A DNA stretch of 64,000 nucleotides from Paenibacillus doosanensis (GTDB lineage Bacteria > Bacillota > Bacilli > Paenibacillales > NBRC-103111): the NCBI RefSeq assembly GCF_025060755.1, contig NZ_JANYUY010000020.1, positions 54,240 to 118,239 on the forward strand, written 5' to 3'. The notes under the pieces were generated by a model, which worked only from the letters and a program-made list of their open reading frames with translations, did not search any database and was not told the DNA's origin. The translations under genes were made by a program, and so were the position numbers. Positions 17,277-27,366 of the stretch are shown piece by piece (the stretch's first letter is position 1; every line of letters starts with the position of its first letter).

Positions 17277-17834
17277 TTAGGCGCGGGAGATATATTTACC
17301 CTCGCGCGAATCGATCAGGAGCATATCGCCTTCGTTGATGAACAAAGGAACTTGAACGTTCAAGCCGGTTTCCAGCTTCGCGTTCTTCGTTGCGCCGGTA
17401 GCCGTGTTGCCTTTGATGCCTGGCTCGGTTTCCACGACCTTCAGCTCGATGCTGTTAGGCAGGTTGATGCCGAGAATTTCGCCTTGGTAGCTCATGATGT
17501 GGATCATCATGTTTTCTTTGAGGAAGTTCAGCTCCCATTCCAATTGTTTGGCAGGCAAGCTGAATTGATCGTAAGTTTCGGTATCCATGAACGTATGGTC
17601 TTGACCGCTGGCATACAAATATTGCATTTCACGGTTTTCGATATGTGCGCGGCCTACGTTTTCGCCTGCGCGGAACGTACGTTCAACAGTGTTGCCGTTA
17701 CGCAAGTTTTTCAGCTTGGAGCGTACGAAAGCGGCGCCTTTACCCGGTTTGACGTGTTGGAAATCGATTACAGTGAACAAGTCGCCGTCCACTTCGATAG
17801 TTAAGCCTGTCTTAAAATCGTTTACTGATACCAC
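17277..17834 (-). CDS. efp: Translation elongation factor P
   Basis: Relieves ribosome stalling at polyproline stretches. 185 residues, the normal length, with the three beta-barrel domains: N-terminal [16 protein letters not shown], the KPGKGAAF loop whose Lys32 is the residue modified or contacting the peptidyl-transferase centre, and the C-terminal signature region [23 protein letters not shown] start with GGGAGG nine bases upstream. It follows pepP after 36 bases, as in B. subtilis. Confidence 0.98.
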   Translation of the reverse strand: MVSVNDFKTGLTIEVDGDLFTVIDFQHVKPGKGAAFVRSKLKNLRNGNTVERTFRAGENVGRAHIENREMQYLYASGQDHTFMDTETYDQFSLPAKQLEWELNFLKENMMIHIMSYQGEILGINLPNSIELKVVETEPGIKGNTATGATKNAKLETGLNVQVPLFINEGDMLLIDSREGKYISRA

Positions 17835-17870
17835 GTAAAAAAACCTCCCTAAAAATGTGAGCAGTTGTTG

Positions 17871-18944
17871 TTAATCAAGGACAATGAAGTCTTTGCTTGA
17901 TTTCGTTAATATTTTAATTCCGGTGTCTGTAATGACGATGTCGTCCTCGATCCGAACCCCGCCAAAGCCTGGCAAGTAAATACCGGGCTCTACCGTTACA
18001 GTCATGCCGGGCGTTAAAACCGTATTCCCTTGCTTGGACAGCCGCGGCGCTTCATGGATCTCCATCCCGAGCCCATGGCCGGTGCCATGTCCGAAGTGGT
18101 CGCCGTATCCATAGCGGGCGATGATGTCTCTGGCGATCGCATCGGCTTCCTTTCCTGTCATCCCCGGCTTGATTTTATCCAGAGTTTCCAGTTGGGCTTC
18201 CAGCACGATGTTGTAAATTTCCTTATGTTTATCTGTCGGTTTTCCCAATACGACGGTTCTCGTAATATCGGAGCAATACCTATTATAATAAGCGCCGTAG
18301 TCCAATTTGACAAATTCATTCGTCTGAAGGATGCGGTCGCTTGCTTTGCCATGCGGCAGCGCGGACCGTTCTCCCGAAGCTACGATCGTCTCAAACGAAG
18401 TCGAAGCGGCCCCGTTCCTGCGGACGAACATTTCGATTTCGAGCGCAATATCGGCTTCCTTGGCTCCCGGCTTCAAATAGCCCAAAATATGCGTAAACGT
18501 GCGGTCGGCCAGATCAGCCGCCTCCTGCATAACGGCAATTTCCGCTTCGTCCTTGATCATTCTCAGCTGCTCGACCAAACCTTCCGTCGCCGCCAGCTCG
18601 ATGCCGGCGAGCGCCTTGGCGGTGCCGAGATAAGCCCCATAGGTCATATCGTTTTGCTCAAAGCCGACTTTGCCGATTCCTTGCTTGGTTAGCAGCTCCT
18701 TGACGGTATCCATCGGATTCGGGGCATGCTCTACGACTTCATAGCCCGCTGCCTGCGCCGGAGCCTGCGTCATATAGCGGAAATCGGTGAGCAAATACGC
18801 TTTGGCCTCCGAGATCAGCACGACGCCGGAAGAGCCTGTGAAGCCCGTCATATACATACGGTTCGTCGCATTCGTAATGAGCAGCGCCTGCAGTCCTTGC
18901 TGCTGCAACAGCGCGCGCAGCCGTTCAATCCGTGCTTGCTGCAT
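17871..18944 (-). CDS. yqhT: Xaa-Pro aminopeptidase (M24 family, YqhT-like)
   Basis: Metallopeptidase releasing the N-terminal residue before proline. The creatinase-like N-terminal domain (to about residue 125) is followed by the pita-bread domain with metal ligands in KLDYGAYYNRYCSDITRT (two Asp), HGTGHGLGMEIHEAP (His), TVEPGIYLP (Glu) and GGVRIEDDI (Glu). 357 aa. The ATG at 18944 has GGAGG seven bases upstream, two bases after the aroQ stop; an ATG two codons earlier overlaps aroQ and sits too near the ribosome site. Proline-related partner of efp in this conserved operon. Confidence 0.94.
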   Translation of the reverse strand: MQQARIERLRALLQQQGLQALLITNATNRMYMTGFTGSSGVVLISEAKAYLLTDFRYMTQAPAQAAGYEVVEHAPNPMDTVKELLTKQGIGKVGFEQNDMTYGAYLGTAKALAGIELAATEGLVEQLRMIKDEAEIAVMQEAADLADRTFTHILGYLKPGAKEADIALEIEMFVRRNGAASTSFETIVASGERSALPHGKASDRILQTNEFVKLDYGAYYNRYCSDITRTVVLGKPTDKHKEIYNIVLEAQLETLDKIKPGMTGKEADAIARDIIARYGYGDHFGHGTGHGLGMEIHEAPRLSKQGNTVLTPGMTVTVEPGIYLPGFGGVRIEDDIVITDTGIKILTKSSKDFIVLD

Positions 18945-18946
18945 GA

Positions 18947-19393
18947 TCATCCCTCCAAAGCATTCAGATGGCTTACTATGGCGCGCAGGCCCAGTTCATA
19001 GCTCTCAACGCCCAGGCCGGCGATTTGCCCTACAGCTACGGGAGCGATCACCGAAACATGGCGAAACGCTTCTCTCTTGTGAATGTTCGATATATGTACT
19101 TCAATAGTCGGAATCTGAACGGTGCTGATCGCATCGCGAATCGCGTAGCTGTAATGCGTAAACGCGCCCGGATTCATCACAATGCCGTCTTTGACCGAAT
19201 AGGCTTCATGGATCTTGTCGATCAGAGCGCCTTCATGATTCGATTGGTAGCATTCCAGCTCCACACCCAGCTCACCGGCCAGCTTGAACAATCGTTGTTC
19301 AATCGAGTGCAGCGATACGGAGCCGTAAACCCCGGGTTCGCGGATGCCGAGCATGTTCAAATTCGGACCGTTCAATACCAATATTTGTTTCAA
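18947..19393 (-). CDS. aroQ: Type II 3-dehydroquinate dehydratase AroQ
   Basis: Third step of the shikimate pathway, 3-dehydroquinate to 3-dehydroshikimate. 148 residues with the complete type II set: [19 protein letters not shown] (catalytic Arg and Tyr), [34 protein letters not shown] and [15 protein letters not shown] (second His). TTG start with GGAGG seven bases upstream. yqhR lies about 100 bases upstream and pepP starts two bases after the stop. Confidence 0.97.
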   Translation of the reverse strand: MKQILVLNGPNLNMLGIREPGVYGSVSLHSIEQRLFKLAGELGVELECYQSNHEGALIDKIHEAYSVKDGIVMNPGAFTHYSYAIRDAISTVQIPTIEVHISNIHKREAFRHVSVIAPVAVGQIAGLGVESYELGLRAIVSHLNALEG

Positions 19394-19495
19394 GACGGTC
19401 CCTCCATCACCAGTTTACATGCTGTGCCAAAGAACGCACCCGATTATTTTACCATAACTTTCTTCTGTTTGAGAACTGTTTTTTGCAGGAATCGG

Positions 19496-19999
19496 TTACT
19501 CCGGCGCAGGATCGGCGTTCCCGCCGGCGACAGGCTCTCTCTTATGCTCGCTTGTAAATTCCAAAGAGATGCTGTAGCCGATGAACAACCCCCATACGAT
19601 AAACAGGCAGAAATCGGTAATAATCGTGTTCCAATCCAGATAGGCGATCCAGTTCATCATCCCCGTAACGGGGCCGATCAGCAGAAAAATAAGCATCCAC
19701 CATATCGCTCCGTACGCGACTCCGGCCCACGGGCCGTTCGCTTTGGCCAAAAGCAGCGTATACACCAGCGAGGCGAAGATCGAGAACAAAATGAAAATGA
19801 GCCAGCCCAGCAGATAGCCCTGAAAACTGAGCAAAAACGACCGTTTGAAAAAAGGCTCCACTAAAAATCCCGGAGGCAGGCTTGTAAAATGCAAATAATG
19901 TTCGAGCATTTTCACCGCTCCCCAAATAAGACCCGCAAACAATCCGATATATACTGCAAACGACCATCGGTTCGTACGGCGTTCACCATTATTGTCCAT
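19496..19999 (-). CDS. yqhR: YqhR family membrane protein
   Basis: 167-residue protein with four transmembrane helices (about residues 12-32, 55-75, 82-110, 125-148), matching the YqhR family found between yqhQ and aroQ in Bacillales; function unknown. The soluble tail is short and charged. ATG with AGGAGG seven bases upstream. It is divergent from yqhQ; the 200 bases between them must hold both promoters. Confidence 0.85.
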   Translation of the reverse strand: MDNNGERRTNRWSFAVYIGLFAGLIWGAVKMLEHYLHFTSLPPGFLVEPFFKRSFLLSFQGYLLGWLIFILFSIFASLVYTLLLAKANGPWAGVAYGAIWWMLIFLLIGPVTGMMNWIAYLDWNTIITDFCLFIVWGLFIGYSISLEFTSEHKREPVAGGNADPAPE

Positions 20000-20199
20000 A
20001 CTGGTTCCTCCTAAAATCAGTTTGCGAATAAGCGCCTAGATGCCCTGAGAAGCGTTAAGCCGACAATTTTCCGCATCTTATCGGCCGCATACCGTTAGTA
20101 TATGCAAATATTTGTCCCCTAAACGGTGGCATTCTCTCCTTGAATCCGATACAATAATGTAAGAATCCATTTTATCCTTAGCAGAAGAAGGTGTACTCG

Positions 20200-21144
20200 T
20201 TGTCGCAACCAAAAGAACAGCCATGCGCAATTTACGGCGGTCAAGCCGTGATCGAAGGGGTCATGTTTGGTGGCCAAAGCGTGAACGTTACGGCCGTCCG
20301 CCGAAAAGATAATTCGATTGACTTTTTTGAAGTGCCCAAAACCGAGATCGGCTGGGTAAGAACGCTTAAAAAAATTCCGTTTGTCCGCGGCATCGTCGGC
20401 ATTGTCGAAGCGAGCGCCAAAGGAGCGCAGCATCTGAACTTTTCGGCGGAAGCTTTTGCCGAGGAGGAAGGCGAAGGCGCGGCGCCCAAGGAAGAGAAGA
20501 AGGAATCCGTAGCAGGCCGCATTTCCATGATTCTCGGCGTCGCCGTCGTCGGGATTTTGTCCTTCTTGTTCGGCAAATTCGTGTTTACGCTCGTTCCCCC
20601 GGCTATCGAGCAGCTGTTGTTCGCCAAAGCGTTCCAAAATCAGATCGGACACAACCTGCTGGAAGGCCTTATCAAAATTATTTTGCTGGTCGGCTACATT
20701 TACTTCATTTCGCTCACGCCGATGATCAAACGATTGTTTCAATATCACGGAGCGGAGCATAAAGTCATCAGCGCCTACGAAGCGGGCGTGGAGCTTACGG
20801 TGGAAAACGTGCAGAAGTTCAGCACGCTGCATTACCGCTGCGGCAGCAGCTTTATCGTCTTTACGGTGCTGGTCGGCGTCATCATCTATTCCTTGTTCAC
20901 CTACGACTCCTTTCTGGAGCGGATCGTACAGCGCATCATTCTGCTCCCTGTCGTCATCGGAGTTTCCTACGAGCTGCTGCGTTTCACGAACAGCCTGCGC
21001 GAAGTGCCCGTGCTCCGTTATCTTGGATACCCGGGGCTGTGGCTTCAGATGCTGACGACCAAGCAGCCGGATAACTCGATGGTGGAAGTATCGATCGCTT
21101 CTTTTAACCGGATGAGGGAATTAGACGAACAAGCAAGAGCATAA
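20200..21144 (+). CDS. yqhQ: YqhQ, DUF1385 family membrane protein
   Basis: 314-residue protein of the DUF1385 family, with the N-terminal YGGQAVIEGVMFGGQ motif, about four transmembrane helices in the second half and the conserved FQYHGAEHKVISAYEAG segment, whose His and Glu residues look like a metal site or catalytic centre. Biochemical function unknown. The TTG at 20200 is eight bases after AGAAGG; a GTG three codons earlier lies inside the ribosome site. It heads a plus-strand pair with the next gene. Confidence 0.9.
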   Translation: MSQPKEQPCAIYGGQAVIEGVMFGGQSVNVTAVRRKDNSIDFFEVPKTEIGWVRTLKKIPFVRGIVGIVEASAKGAQHLNFSAEAFAEEEGEGAAPKEEKKESVAGRISMILGVAVVGILSFLFGKFVFTLVPPAIEQLLFAKAFQNQIGHNLLEGLIKIILLVGYIYFISLTPMIKRLFQYHGAEHKVISAYEAGVELTVENVQKFSTLHYRCGSSFIVFTVLVGVIIYSLFTYDSFLERIVQRIILLPVVIGVSYELLRFTNSLREVPVLRYLGYPGLWLQMLTTKQPDNSMVEVSIASFNRMRELDEQARA

Positions 21145-21168
21145 TATGGATCAAAAGGAGGAGCAGCG

Positions 21169-21441
21169 ATGAAACAGCGATATTCCATTGCCACCTATGT
21201 TATCTTAGGGTTAGCCTTGATCGGGGTCGCCTCTAAAGCGTTGACGCTCATCATACCGATTCTGGTATTCGGCGTTATCTTCCTGTTGTATAAATATCCG
21301 CCAAGCCGTTGGCGCAAACCCGCATTCACCGGCAAAGGAGGAGCGGGCGGACGCAGCAAGGACCGGCGCACCCGCAATGCTACCTTCCGCGTCATCGACG
21401 GCAACAAAGGGAGTTCGGACGAACCGCCCAAATATCATTAG
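21169..21441 (+). CDS. Small membrane protein with basic tail
   Basis: 90 residues: two adjacent hydrophobic helices (about 8-22 and 25-42) and a strongly basic, disordered tail (RSKDRRTRNATFRVIDGNKG). Not recognised beyond that. AAAGGAGG lies before the ATG and a strong terminator follows, so it is a real gene, probably co-transcribed with yqhQ 24 bases upstream. Confidence 0.8.
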   Translation: MKQRYSIATYVILGLALIGVASKALTLIIPILVFGVIFLLYKYPPSRWRKPAFTGKGGAGGRSKDRRTRNATFRVIDGNKGSSDEPPKYH

Positions 21442-21446
21442 ACGGC

Positions 21447-21476
21447 AAAAAACCGGCGACAGATCGCCGGTTTTTT
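21447..21476. terminator. Bidirectional terminator between the yqhQ pair and the patatin gene
   Basis: AAAAAACCGGCGA-caga-TCGCCGGTTTTTT: an eight- to nine-pair GC stem, a four-base loop and six A/T bases on each side, so it can stop transcripts from both directions. The two flanking genes converge on it. Confidence 0.9.
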
Positions 21477-21489
21477 CTTGCGCGCCGGA

Positions 21490-22470
21490 TCAGCTCTGCG
21501 GCTTGCGCAGCACATGCTCCATGTAGCCTTGCTTGTAATCGTTCAATTTCCACTTATTGAAGAAATGATCGCCCGCCCGCTTGCCGGCTTCATAGAGCTC
21601 CAGACTTTTTTCGTTGCTGATATCGAAATCGGTCACACTGACGCCAAGCGTCGGTATTTTAATCGTTCTGAACCGATTCGCGTCTTCGATATATCGTTCG
21701 TCGTGCGCCTCCATCATCGTGGAGAACAGTGCCTTGAACATCGTCAGCGGTCCGACGATCGTGTTCGGCTGCCCGCTCCCTCTGCCGACCAGTTGAAATC
21801 CGATCGTCGGAACAAGCTGCTCGATGGCCGAGCTGTTCTCTTGATCGAATATCCAAAGCGGAAAATTGCTGAGCAGCCCGCCGTCGACGATATAAGCGAA
21901 TTGGTCGGCGAAAGCCTCTTTCTTCCTGCGCTTGTCGGGAGCTTTGCGGATAATGACCGGATCGAAGAAATACGGGATGCTCGTGCTCATTCTGACCGCT
22001 TTGGAGACGAGAAGCTGCTTAGGGTCGATGCCGTATTGAGCGATGTCGTCAGGCAGCACCAGCAGCCTTCGGTCGGATATATCGGAAGCGATAATACGCA
22101 GCTGGTTCCACTTAAGATCCCCGAACGTCCTGATTCCTTTGGCAAGAAGCAGCTGATGAATCCAATGCTCAAGCGCTTCTCCGGAGTAGAGCCCTTTCTT
22201 GAGAAACAATCGGGCCAGCGGCCCGATCACTTTCGTATTGAATATGGGCGCACGCTGCATAAAAGCGCTGAACGGAGTGGCGATAATAACCTTCTTCATT
22301 TCCTCGGCCGTATAGCCCGCAGCGACCAGAGAAGCTACGATGGCACCCGACGACGTCCCCGCCACCTGATGGAAGGTCAACCCCCTTTGCTCCGCAGATT
22401 GAACGGCCCCGGCCAAAGCAATGCCCTTCACCCCGCCGCCTTCGAACACCGCATTGATTTTCACCAGCAT
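21490..22470 (-). CDS. Patatin-like phospholipase
   Basis: 326-residue lipid acyl hydrolase of the patatin family. It has the oxyanion loop EGGGVKGIALAG near the N-terminus, the nucleophile elbow AGTSSGAIVA with the catalytic serine, and the catalytic aspartate in IVDGGLLSNFP. Cytoplasmic: no signal peptide. The substrate cannot be told. ATG preceded by GGGAGAAGGG. It stands alone, facing the yqhQ pair. Confidence 0.9.
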   Translation of the reverse strand: MLVKINAVFEGGGVKGIALAGAVQSAEQRGLTFHQVAGTSSGAIVASLVAAGYTAEEMKKVIIATPFSAFMQRAPIFNTKVIGPLARLFLKKGLYSGEALEHWIHQLLLAKGIRTFGDLKWNQLRIIASDISDRRLLVLPDDIAQYGIDPKQLLVSKAVRMSTSIPYFFDPVIIRKAPDKRRKKEAFADQFAYIVDGGLLSNFPLWIFDQENSSAIEQLVPTIGFQLVGRGSGQPNTIVGPLTMFKALFSTMMEAHDERYIEDANRFRTIKIPTLGVSVTDFDISNEKSLELYEAGKRAGDHFFNKWKLNDYKQGYMEHVLRKPQS

Positions 22471-22605
22471 CCCTTCTCCCGCCGTAATGTCCGCTGCTCA
22501 TTTCTTCTACAGGAAATGTATGCGCCCCAGGATTGTACCTATGCCATCCATCCTCATCCTGCGGAGCGGGTTTGAAGTCTTCCTTTTCTCTTTCTTCGGC
22601 ATAAG

Positions 22606-22636
22606 AGAAAGAGACCTATGCCGCAAAAGGCATAAG
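22606..22636 (-). terminator. Terminator of the moxR-DUF58-transglutaminase operon
   Basis: AAGAGACTTATGCC and GGCATAGGTCTCTT pair with one mismatch around a six-base loop, flanked by T-rich sequence, 23 bases after the transglutaminase stop. Confidence 0.75.
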
Positions 22637-22658
22637 TCTCTTTTGATTGAAAAGGATA

Positions 22659-24884
22659 TTAAAATTGCGAGCGCAGCTTCTCGACGATAGCTGCCGTGCT
22701 CTGCCAATCTTGCTCGGTTATTTCCGCGTTGCTGTACTTGGCTTTCTCGAATGTGCCTAACACCTGCTCAAGGTCCGCCTTCATCCATTTGCTTTGCTGC
22801 GACCAGCGTCCGATCGCTTCGCGCAGCGTTTCATGCTCATGACGGACGTAGCCGTTGCGCTTGCATATTCGAATCAGCCTTTCGCATTCTATAATTACTT
22901 TTTGCTTCAGCAATGACGCCCGGCGTCGCTCCAGCTTCTCATGCAGCAGCTCGGCGACTTGCAGCTTTTTCAGCACGAAGGCGGCGGCCGCCGCGGCCAG
23001 CAGCACAATACCGGAGATCACGGCTTTCAGACCGTGCCGCTCCAGCACCGTCGGTTCGGGAGCGGCAGGCGCAGCCTCGGGAACCGCAGAGGTATCGAAG
23101 GTAATCTCTTCTTGAGGCACGGCGCGCGGAAGCAGGAAACCGCTTGTCGGCTCGAACGGAATCCAGCCCCAGCCGCTAAAGTAGACCTCGACCCACGAAT
23201 GCGCATCGGCATTGCGCACGGTGTACACACCGGCCGCGTCGGGGTCCGTCATCTCCGGTTCCCCGAACATGCCGAACATTTCGTCATAGGAGGCCGATTG
23301 CCCTGACGCGTAGCCTTTCACCCAACGGGTCGGCAGACCGACGGAACGGGAGAGAACGGCCATCGCCGAAGAGTAATAATCGCAGTACCCTTCTTTAATC
23401 TCGAACAAAAAGCGATCGACGAAATCGCGGCTTTTTCCTTTGGTCAAGTCCGGCTTGTTCGTATAAGGATAAGTAGTGCGCAAATACTGCTCGATCGCCT
23501 TCGCCTTATCGTACGGATCGGCCGCATCCTTCGTAATATCCGCCGCCAACTGGCGAACGCGGGCCGGCAAATGATCGGGAAGCTGCAAATATTCCGCCAA
23601 ATCCGTCCGGTTCGCGGCCTCGGGAGCCTGCCGTAAGCCTTCCTCATCAATAACCGGCATCTGAGAGACGACGGTATAGGTTTTGGGATAAGCCTGGCTC
23701 ATCTGTTGATTGATTCTAATCTCCGACTGGGAAGGAGCCCATAAGAGAGATTCGAAACCCGTCTTGCCGCCGTTCATTTCCTCGACCTTCTGAATGTCGA
23801 ACGCCCCGAACAGCACGGGATATTTATCCTCGGATAAAATACTGACGACCTGCTTCACTTCAATCGTCTTTAGCTTGCTTCCGGCTTTGCGCGGATCGGG
23901 ACTCAGCGTGTTGTCCGCCCGCACGGAAGTCGTCAGCGACCGTCTATCGGAATCACCGGGCTCCCAGCCCTTGCCGGTATACAAGGAGCGAGTCTCCCCC
24001 CGCCAATAACTGCGATGCGTCGTATCGACCGTCATAACAGGGGTGTAATCGAACTGGAAGCCGCTTCCGAGCGCTGCATCGCTGCGGCTGTAGCCCGAAG
24101 ACGTATCGCTCGCGGAGACGGCTACCTCCACGCCCTTCCCCGTCGTGAAATTGACCGCTTCGCCCCGGTATGCGCGCCATGCCGTATACGGGTCCGTAAC
24201 CATCGGGCCTACCTCGGGCATAATGGCGCCGACGACTACCGTCATACTAATGAGCAGGATGACCGGAACGGCAATCGATGCCGGATAATCGGCCAAGTAG
24301 CTCCAAGCGGTCGGATCTTTTTGGCGCATCGACTGGAAATGGCATAAGATCAGCAGAAACAAGCCGCATCCGACCGTCATCGCCACCTGCGGCCATAAGT
24401 AGACGCTGGAGAACGAATCCCGGATACACATGGCGACGACGCTGGCGACCAGCAGCACATAGACCCGCCATTTAGCCGCAACCCACCAGATTAGCGTTAA
24501 GTAAGCCGCCCACGCCGCCAAGCCGAACCATAAATACGGAGTCAAATTGTATAAATTAAGAAATAATTTCGATGAGAAGAAGCTCGACAGTTTCATTTTC
24601 TCGATAACGCCGTATTCATGCAGCACCTGAACGTGAACCGCAATAACCGCGATAAGCTGAATCAGGCCGCGAATCGCCCAATGAAGACGGGTCACATGCT
24701 CGACAACACAAATGATCAATAGTACCAGTTCAACGACGACAACGGTTTCCGGAAGCCATAAATGATCTTCTTTGGCAAACCAGAACACAAACTGCAGCAT
24801 AAACAACCCGACTAACAATACGGTTAACCGATGAGGCCAATTGCTCCACAGCGCGCGCCGCCACCAAGACATCGATTCGTTCAT
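22659..24884 (-). CDS. Transglutaminase-like membrane protein (TgpA family)
   Basis: 741-residue membrane protein: about six or seven N-terminal transmembrane helices (to about residue 225), an extracytoplasmic transglutaminase-like domain, one more helix (ISGIVLLAAAAAAFVL, about 620-636) and a cytoplasmic DUF4129-type tail. The catalytic triad is visible: Cys in EGYCDYYSSAMA, His in NADAHSWVEVYF, Asp/Glu after it. The substrate is unknown; a peptidase or crosslinking activity on envelope proteins is plausible. Overlaps the DUF58 gene by four bases (ATGA), so translation is coupled. Confidence 0.9.
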   Translation of the reverse strand: MNESMSWWRRALWSNWPHRLTVLLVGLFMLQFVFWFAKEDHLWLPETVVVVELVLLIICVVEHVTRLHWAIRGLIQLIAVIAVHVQVLHEYGVIEKMKLSSFFSSKLFLNLYNLTPYLWFGLAAWAAYLTLIWWVAAKWRVYVLLVASVVAMCIRDSFSSVYLWPQVAMTVGCGLFLLILCHFQSMRQKDPTAWSYLADYPASIAVPVILLISMTVVVGAIMPEVGPMVTDPYTAWRAYRGEAVNFTTGKGVEVAVSASDTSSGYSRSDAALGSGFQFDYTPVMTVDTTHRSYWRGETRSLYTGKGWEPGDSDRRSLTTSVRADNTLSPDPRKAGSKLKTIEVKQVVSILSEDKYPVLFGAFDIQKVEEMNGGKTGFESLLWAPSQSEIRINQQMSQAYPKTYTVVSQMPVIDEEGLRQAPEAANRTDLAEYLQLPDHLPARVRQLAADITKDAADPYDKAKAIEQYLRTTYPYTNKPDLTKGKSRDFVDRFLFEIKEGYCDYYSSAMAVLSRSVGLPTRWVKGYASGQSASYDEMFGMFGEPEMTDPDAAGVYTVRNADAHSWVEVYFSGWGWIPFEPTSGFLLPRAVPQEEITFDTSAVPEAAPAAPEPTVLERHGLKAVISGIVLLAAAAAAFVLKKLQVAELLHEKLERRRASLLKQKVIIECERLIRICKRNGYVRHEHETLREAIGRWSQQSKWMKADLEQVLGTFEKAKYSNAEITEQDWQSTAAIVEKLRSQF

Positions 24885-26134
24885 CCGCTTCGACCTCCTA
24901 ACAAAGAGGACAGCTCATGCAGCGATTGAATCGCGTAACCGGCGATTCCCCGGGATTGCAGCTGCTTAAGCCACCGCTCCTTCTTATCCGGCTCCGAACA
25001 GAGCCAAAGATGGCATGGATTGAGCTGAAGCTGCTTAAGCCAGTTGCAGATTTGCAGCATCGATTCGCCGTACGCCGGCGTGATAAGAGCGACAAAGCTG
25101 CCCGGAACGAGGTTCTGCGCTTTCTCCCGGAGCACCTGCTTCAACGCGTGGACGCCGTCCGCTTCGACATGAATAAAATGCTGCTGCACCGCCTTCTGCT
25201 GGTTGCCGCCCGACTTGGGCTCAAAGTAAATGTCATCCGCTCCGGTCGACAGAAGGCCGAGAGCCAGACTGCGGGCTGCGCCGTATTGAAAAAGCGACGC
25301 CGCCACCGATACCGCCAGCTCGAACGTTTCGGGATCGCCGTACGCCTTGCGCTCCCGGTCGAGCACGAGAAAAGTTTTGGGCAGCGATTCCCGCTCGAAC
25401 TCCTTCGATTTCCACGTGCCGGTCTTGGCCGTCGCATTCCAGTGAATCCTGGACAGCCTGTCGCCGTAAATGTATTCGCGGACGCCGTTGATCTGCGTCG
25501 TCTCGCGGACGGCGCGCGTCGTCGTGGAATGATGATTGGTGCCTTTCATCATCTGATGAAATTGCTGCCATTCGCGGATCGCTACCGTCTTCGGCAGTAC
25601 GACGATGTTATACGGCAAGTTCAAAGTGCCGCTATGCTCGAACAAACCGAATACGTCCTCCGTCACGCATTCCGTCACCCCGAACGTATAGGAGCCCCTC
25701 CGAAGAGCGGGCGTCCGGTATTCCCATTCGCCGCGGCGGCGCCAGTCGGGCACGATCGTGGCTTCGAATTCAAGCTCGCTGCCGTTGCGGTGATACAGCC
25801 GATCTTTGACGAAAATATACGGCATCGGCCAAAAGCCGGGAATTTGCAAGTGAATCGTTACGCCGAGCGTGCTGCCCGCTTCCAGCGCGCCTCCGTGGTC
25901 GATGCTGCCGAGCGTCCGCGCCCCTTGCGTGCGCTTGATGCCGCTCCATTGGCCGAGCAGCAAATACAGACTCAGCACGCTCATGATCACAAAGAGCATC
26001 AGGGCCAGCTTGCCGCCTTGAAACAGCAAGAACCCGAGACTGCCGAAGAAGCTGATCAGCACGGCCCAAAACTGCTTGCTGAACCGCGGGCGTTCCGTCC
26101 ATTTTTGCACGAATGATTCTCTCATCATGCTCAT
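24881..26134 (-). CDS. DUF58 domain protein
   Basis: 417 residues: two N-terminal transmembrane helices (about 20-60) and a soluble part with the DUF58 core GDRLSRIHWNATAKTGTWKS followed by a vWA-like segment (TFLVLDRERKA). DUF58 proteins are regularly encoded with MoxR ATPases and are thought to be their membrane-linked partners. ATGA overlaps join it to both neighbours in a tight three-gene operon. Confidence 0.92.
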   Translation of the reverse strand: MSMMRESFVQKWTERPRFSKQFWAVLISFFGSLGFLLFQGGKLALMLFVIMSVLSLYLLLGQWSGIKRTQGARTLGSIDHGGALEAGSTLGVTIHLQIPGFWPMPYIFVKDRLYHRNGSELEFEATIVPDWRRRGEWEYRTPALRRGSYTFGVTECVTEDVFGLFEHSGTLNLPYNIVVLPKTVAIREWQQFHQMMKGTNHHSTTTRAVRETTQINGVREYIYGDRLSRIHWNATAKTGTWKSKEFERESLPKTFLVLDRERKAYGDPETFELAVSVAASLFQYGAARSLALGLLSTGADDIYFEPKSGGNQQKAVQQHFIHVEADGVHALKQVLREKAQNLVPGSFVALITPAYGESMLQICNWLKQLQLNPCHLWLCSEPDKKERWLKQLQSRGIAGYAIQSLHELSSLLGGRSG

Positions 26135-27090
26135 TTCTCCAATCGGATCGGCACTCGCACCTGTTGAAACACCGATTGCAGGACGGAATGCACCGACGCC
26201 CCGTCCATACGCGCCTCGGCATGCAGCAAAATCCGGTGTCCCAGTACAAAAGGCGCCAAATATTTAATATCGTCGGGGATGACATAATCCCGCTCCTGAA
26301 GCAGCGCGTACGCCTTGGACGCCTGTACCAGCGCCAGCGTAGCCCGCGGACTGGCGCCCAGGAATATCGCCGGATGCTCTCTCGTCTGCCTTATGATCGA
26401 CACGAGATAGGAGGCTACGGCATCATCCATATGAACCAGTCTGGCCCGCTGCTGGATAGCTCCTATTTCTTCGACGCCCGCAACAGGCTGGAGCTGCTCG
26501 ATCGGGTGAACGACGCTCTGCGACATAATCATCTTCGTTTCCGTAGCTTCGTCCGGATAGCCGAGGCTGAATTTCATCATGAAGCGGTCGAGCTGCGCCT
26601 CCGGCAGCATGTAAGTGCCTTCAAAGTCGATCGGATTCTGGGTCGCCAGCATGAGAAACGGCTGAGGCAGCTCATAAGTATTGCCGTCTACCGTAATATG
26701 GCCTTCTTCCATAGCTTCCAGCAGCGCGGATTGCGTCTTGGTCGTCGCCCGGTTGATCTCGTCGGCAAGCAAAATATTCGTCATAATCGGGCCCGGCCGG
26801 AAAATAAATACCTCGTCTCTCGGATGATATATGGAAACCCCCGTAATATCGGTCGGGAGTAAATCAGGATTGCACTGGATACGGCGGAACTGCCCGCGGA
26901 TCGATTTGGCAAGCGATTTGATCAGAACCGTTTTTCCCGTTCCGGGAACGTCCTCAAGAAGAACATGGCCTCCGGCCAGCATGGCCGTTAACAGAAGCTT
27001 GATTTCATCCGTTTTGCCAAGGATGCAAGATTCCAAATTCGCTTGAATGCGTTTAATAATCTGTATATCTTCTCTTACGGTAGGCTCCAT
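26131..27090 (-). CDS. MoxR family AAA+ ATPase
   Basis: 319-residue AAA+ ATPase of the MoxR group with Walker A LEDVPGTGKTVLIKS, Walker B NILLADEINRATTKTQ and sensor region LATQNPIDFEGTYMLPEAQ. MoxR ATPases act as chaperones for assembly or activation of protein complexes, usually with vWA/DUF58 partners; here the partners are the DUF58 and transglutaminase proteins encoded downstream. ATG preceded by GAGGAGGATC. First gene of the operon; its promoter should lie in the AT-rich 27091-27255 stretch. Confidence 0.95.
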   Translation of the reverse strand: MEPTVREDIQIIKRIQANLESCILGKTDEIKLLLTAMLAGGHVLLEDVPGTGKTVLIKSLAKSIRGQFRRIQCNPDLLPTDITGVSIYHPRDEVFIFRPGPIMTNILLADEINRATTKTQSALLEAMEEGHITVDGNTYELPQPFLMLATQNPIDFEGTYMLPEAQLDRFMMKFSLGYPDEATETKMIMSQSVVHPIEQLQPVAGVEEIGAIQQRARLVHMDDAVASYLVSIIRQTREHPAIFLGASPRATLALVQASKAYALLQERDYVIPDDIKYLAPFVLGHRILLHAEARMDGASVHSVLQSVFQQVRVPIRLEK

Positions 27091-27258
27091 GATCCTGATC
27101 CTCCTCGGGGTAGTTTTAACTTTTCTATAGCAGCAGTTGGAAAGCCCTTATTCTATTTTACAAGATTCAAATTTGGGCGTATACATGCAAAAATGCTAAA
27201 TTTATTTGTAAAATTACACATTTTGGCATATTATCTGTCATATTCTCGCTGCCATAGC

Positions 27259-27290
27259 AAAAAGCCCCAAGGATCGTCTCCTTGAGGCTT
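27259..27290 (-). terminator. Terminator of the spoVA operon
   Basis: Minus strand AAGCCTCAAGGA and TCCTTGGGGCTT pair with one wobble around a five-base loop, followed by TTT. It is 76 bases after the spoVAEb stop. Confidence 0.85.
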
Positions 27291-27366
27291 GGATAGACAA
27301 ACTTATTATTTTATACGCGACATTCTTCAGAAGGTTGCAGCGGCAGCTTCCCGGGAAGGCCAAGGC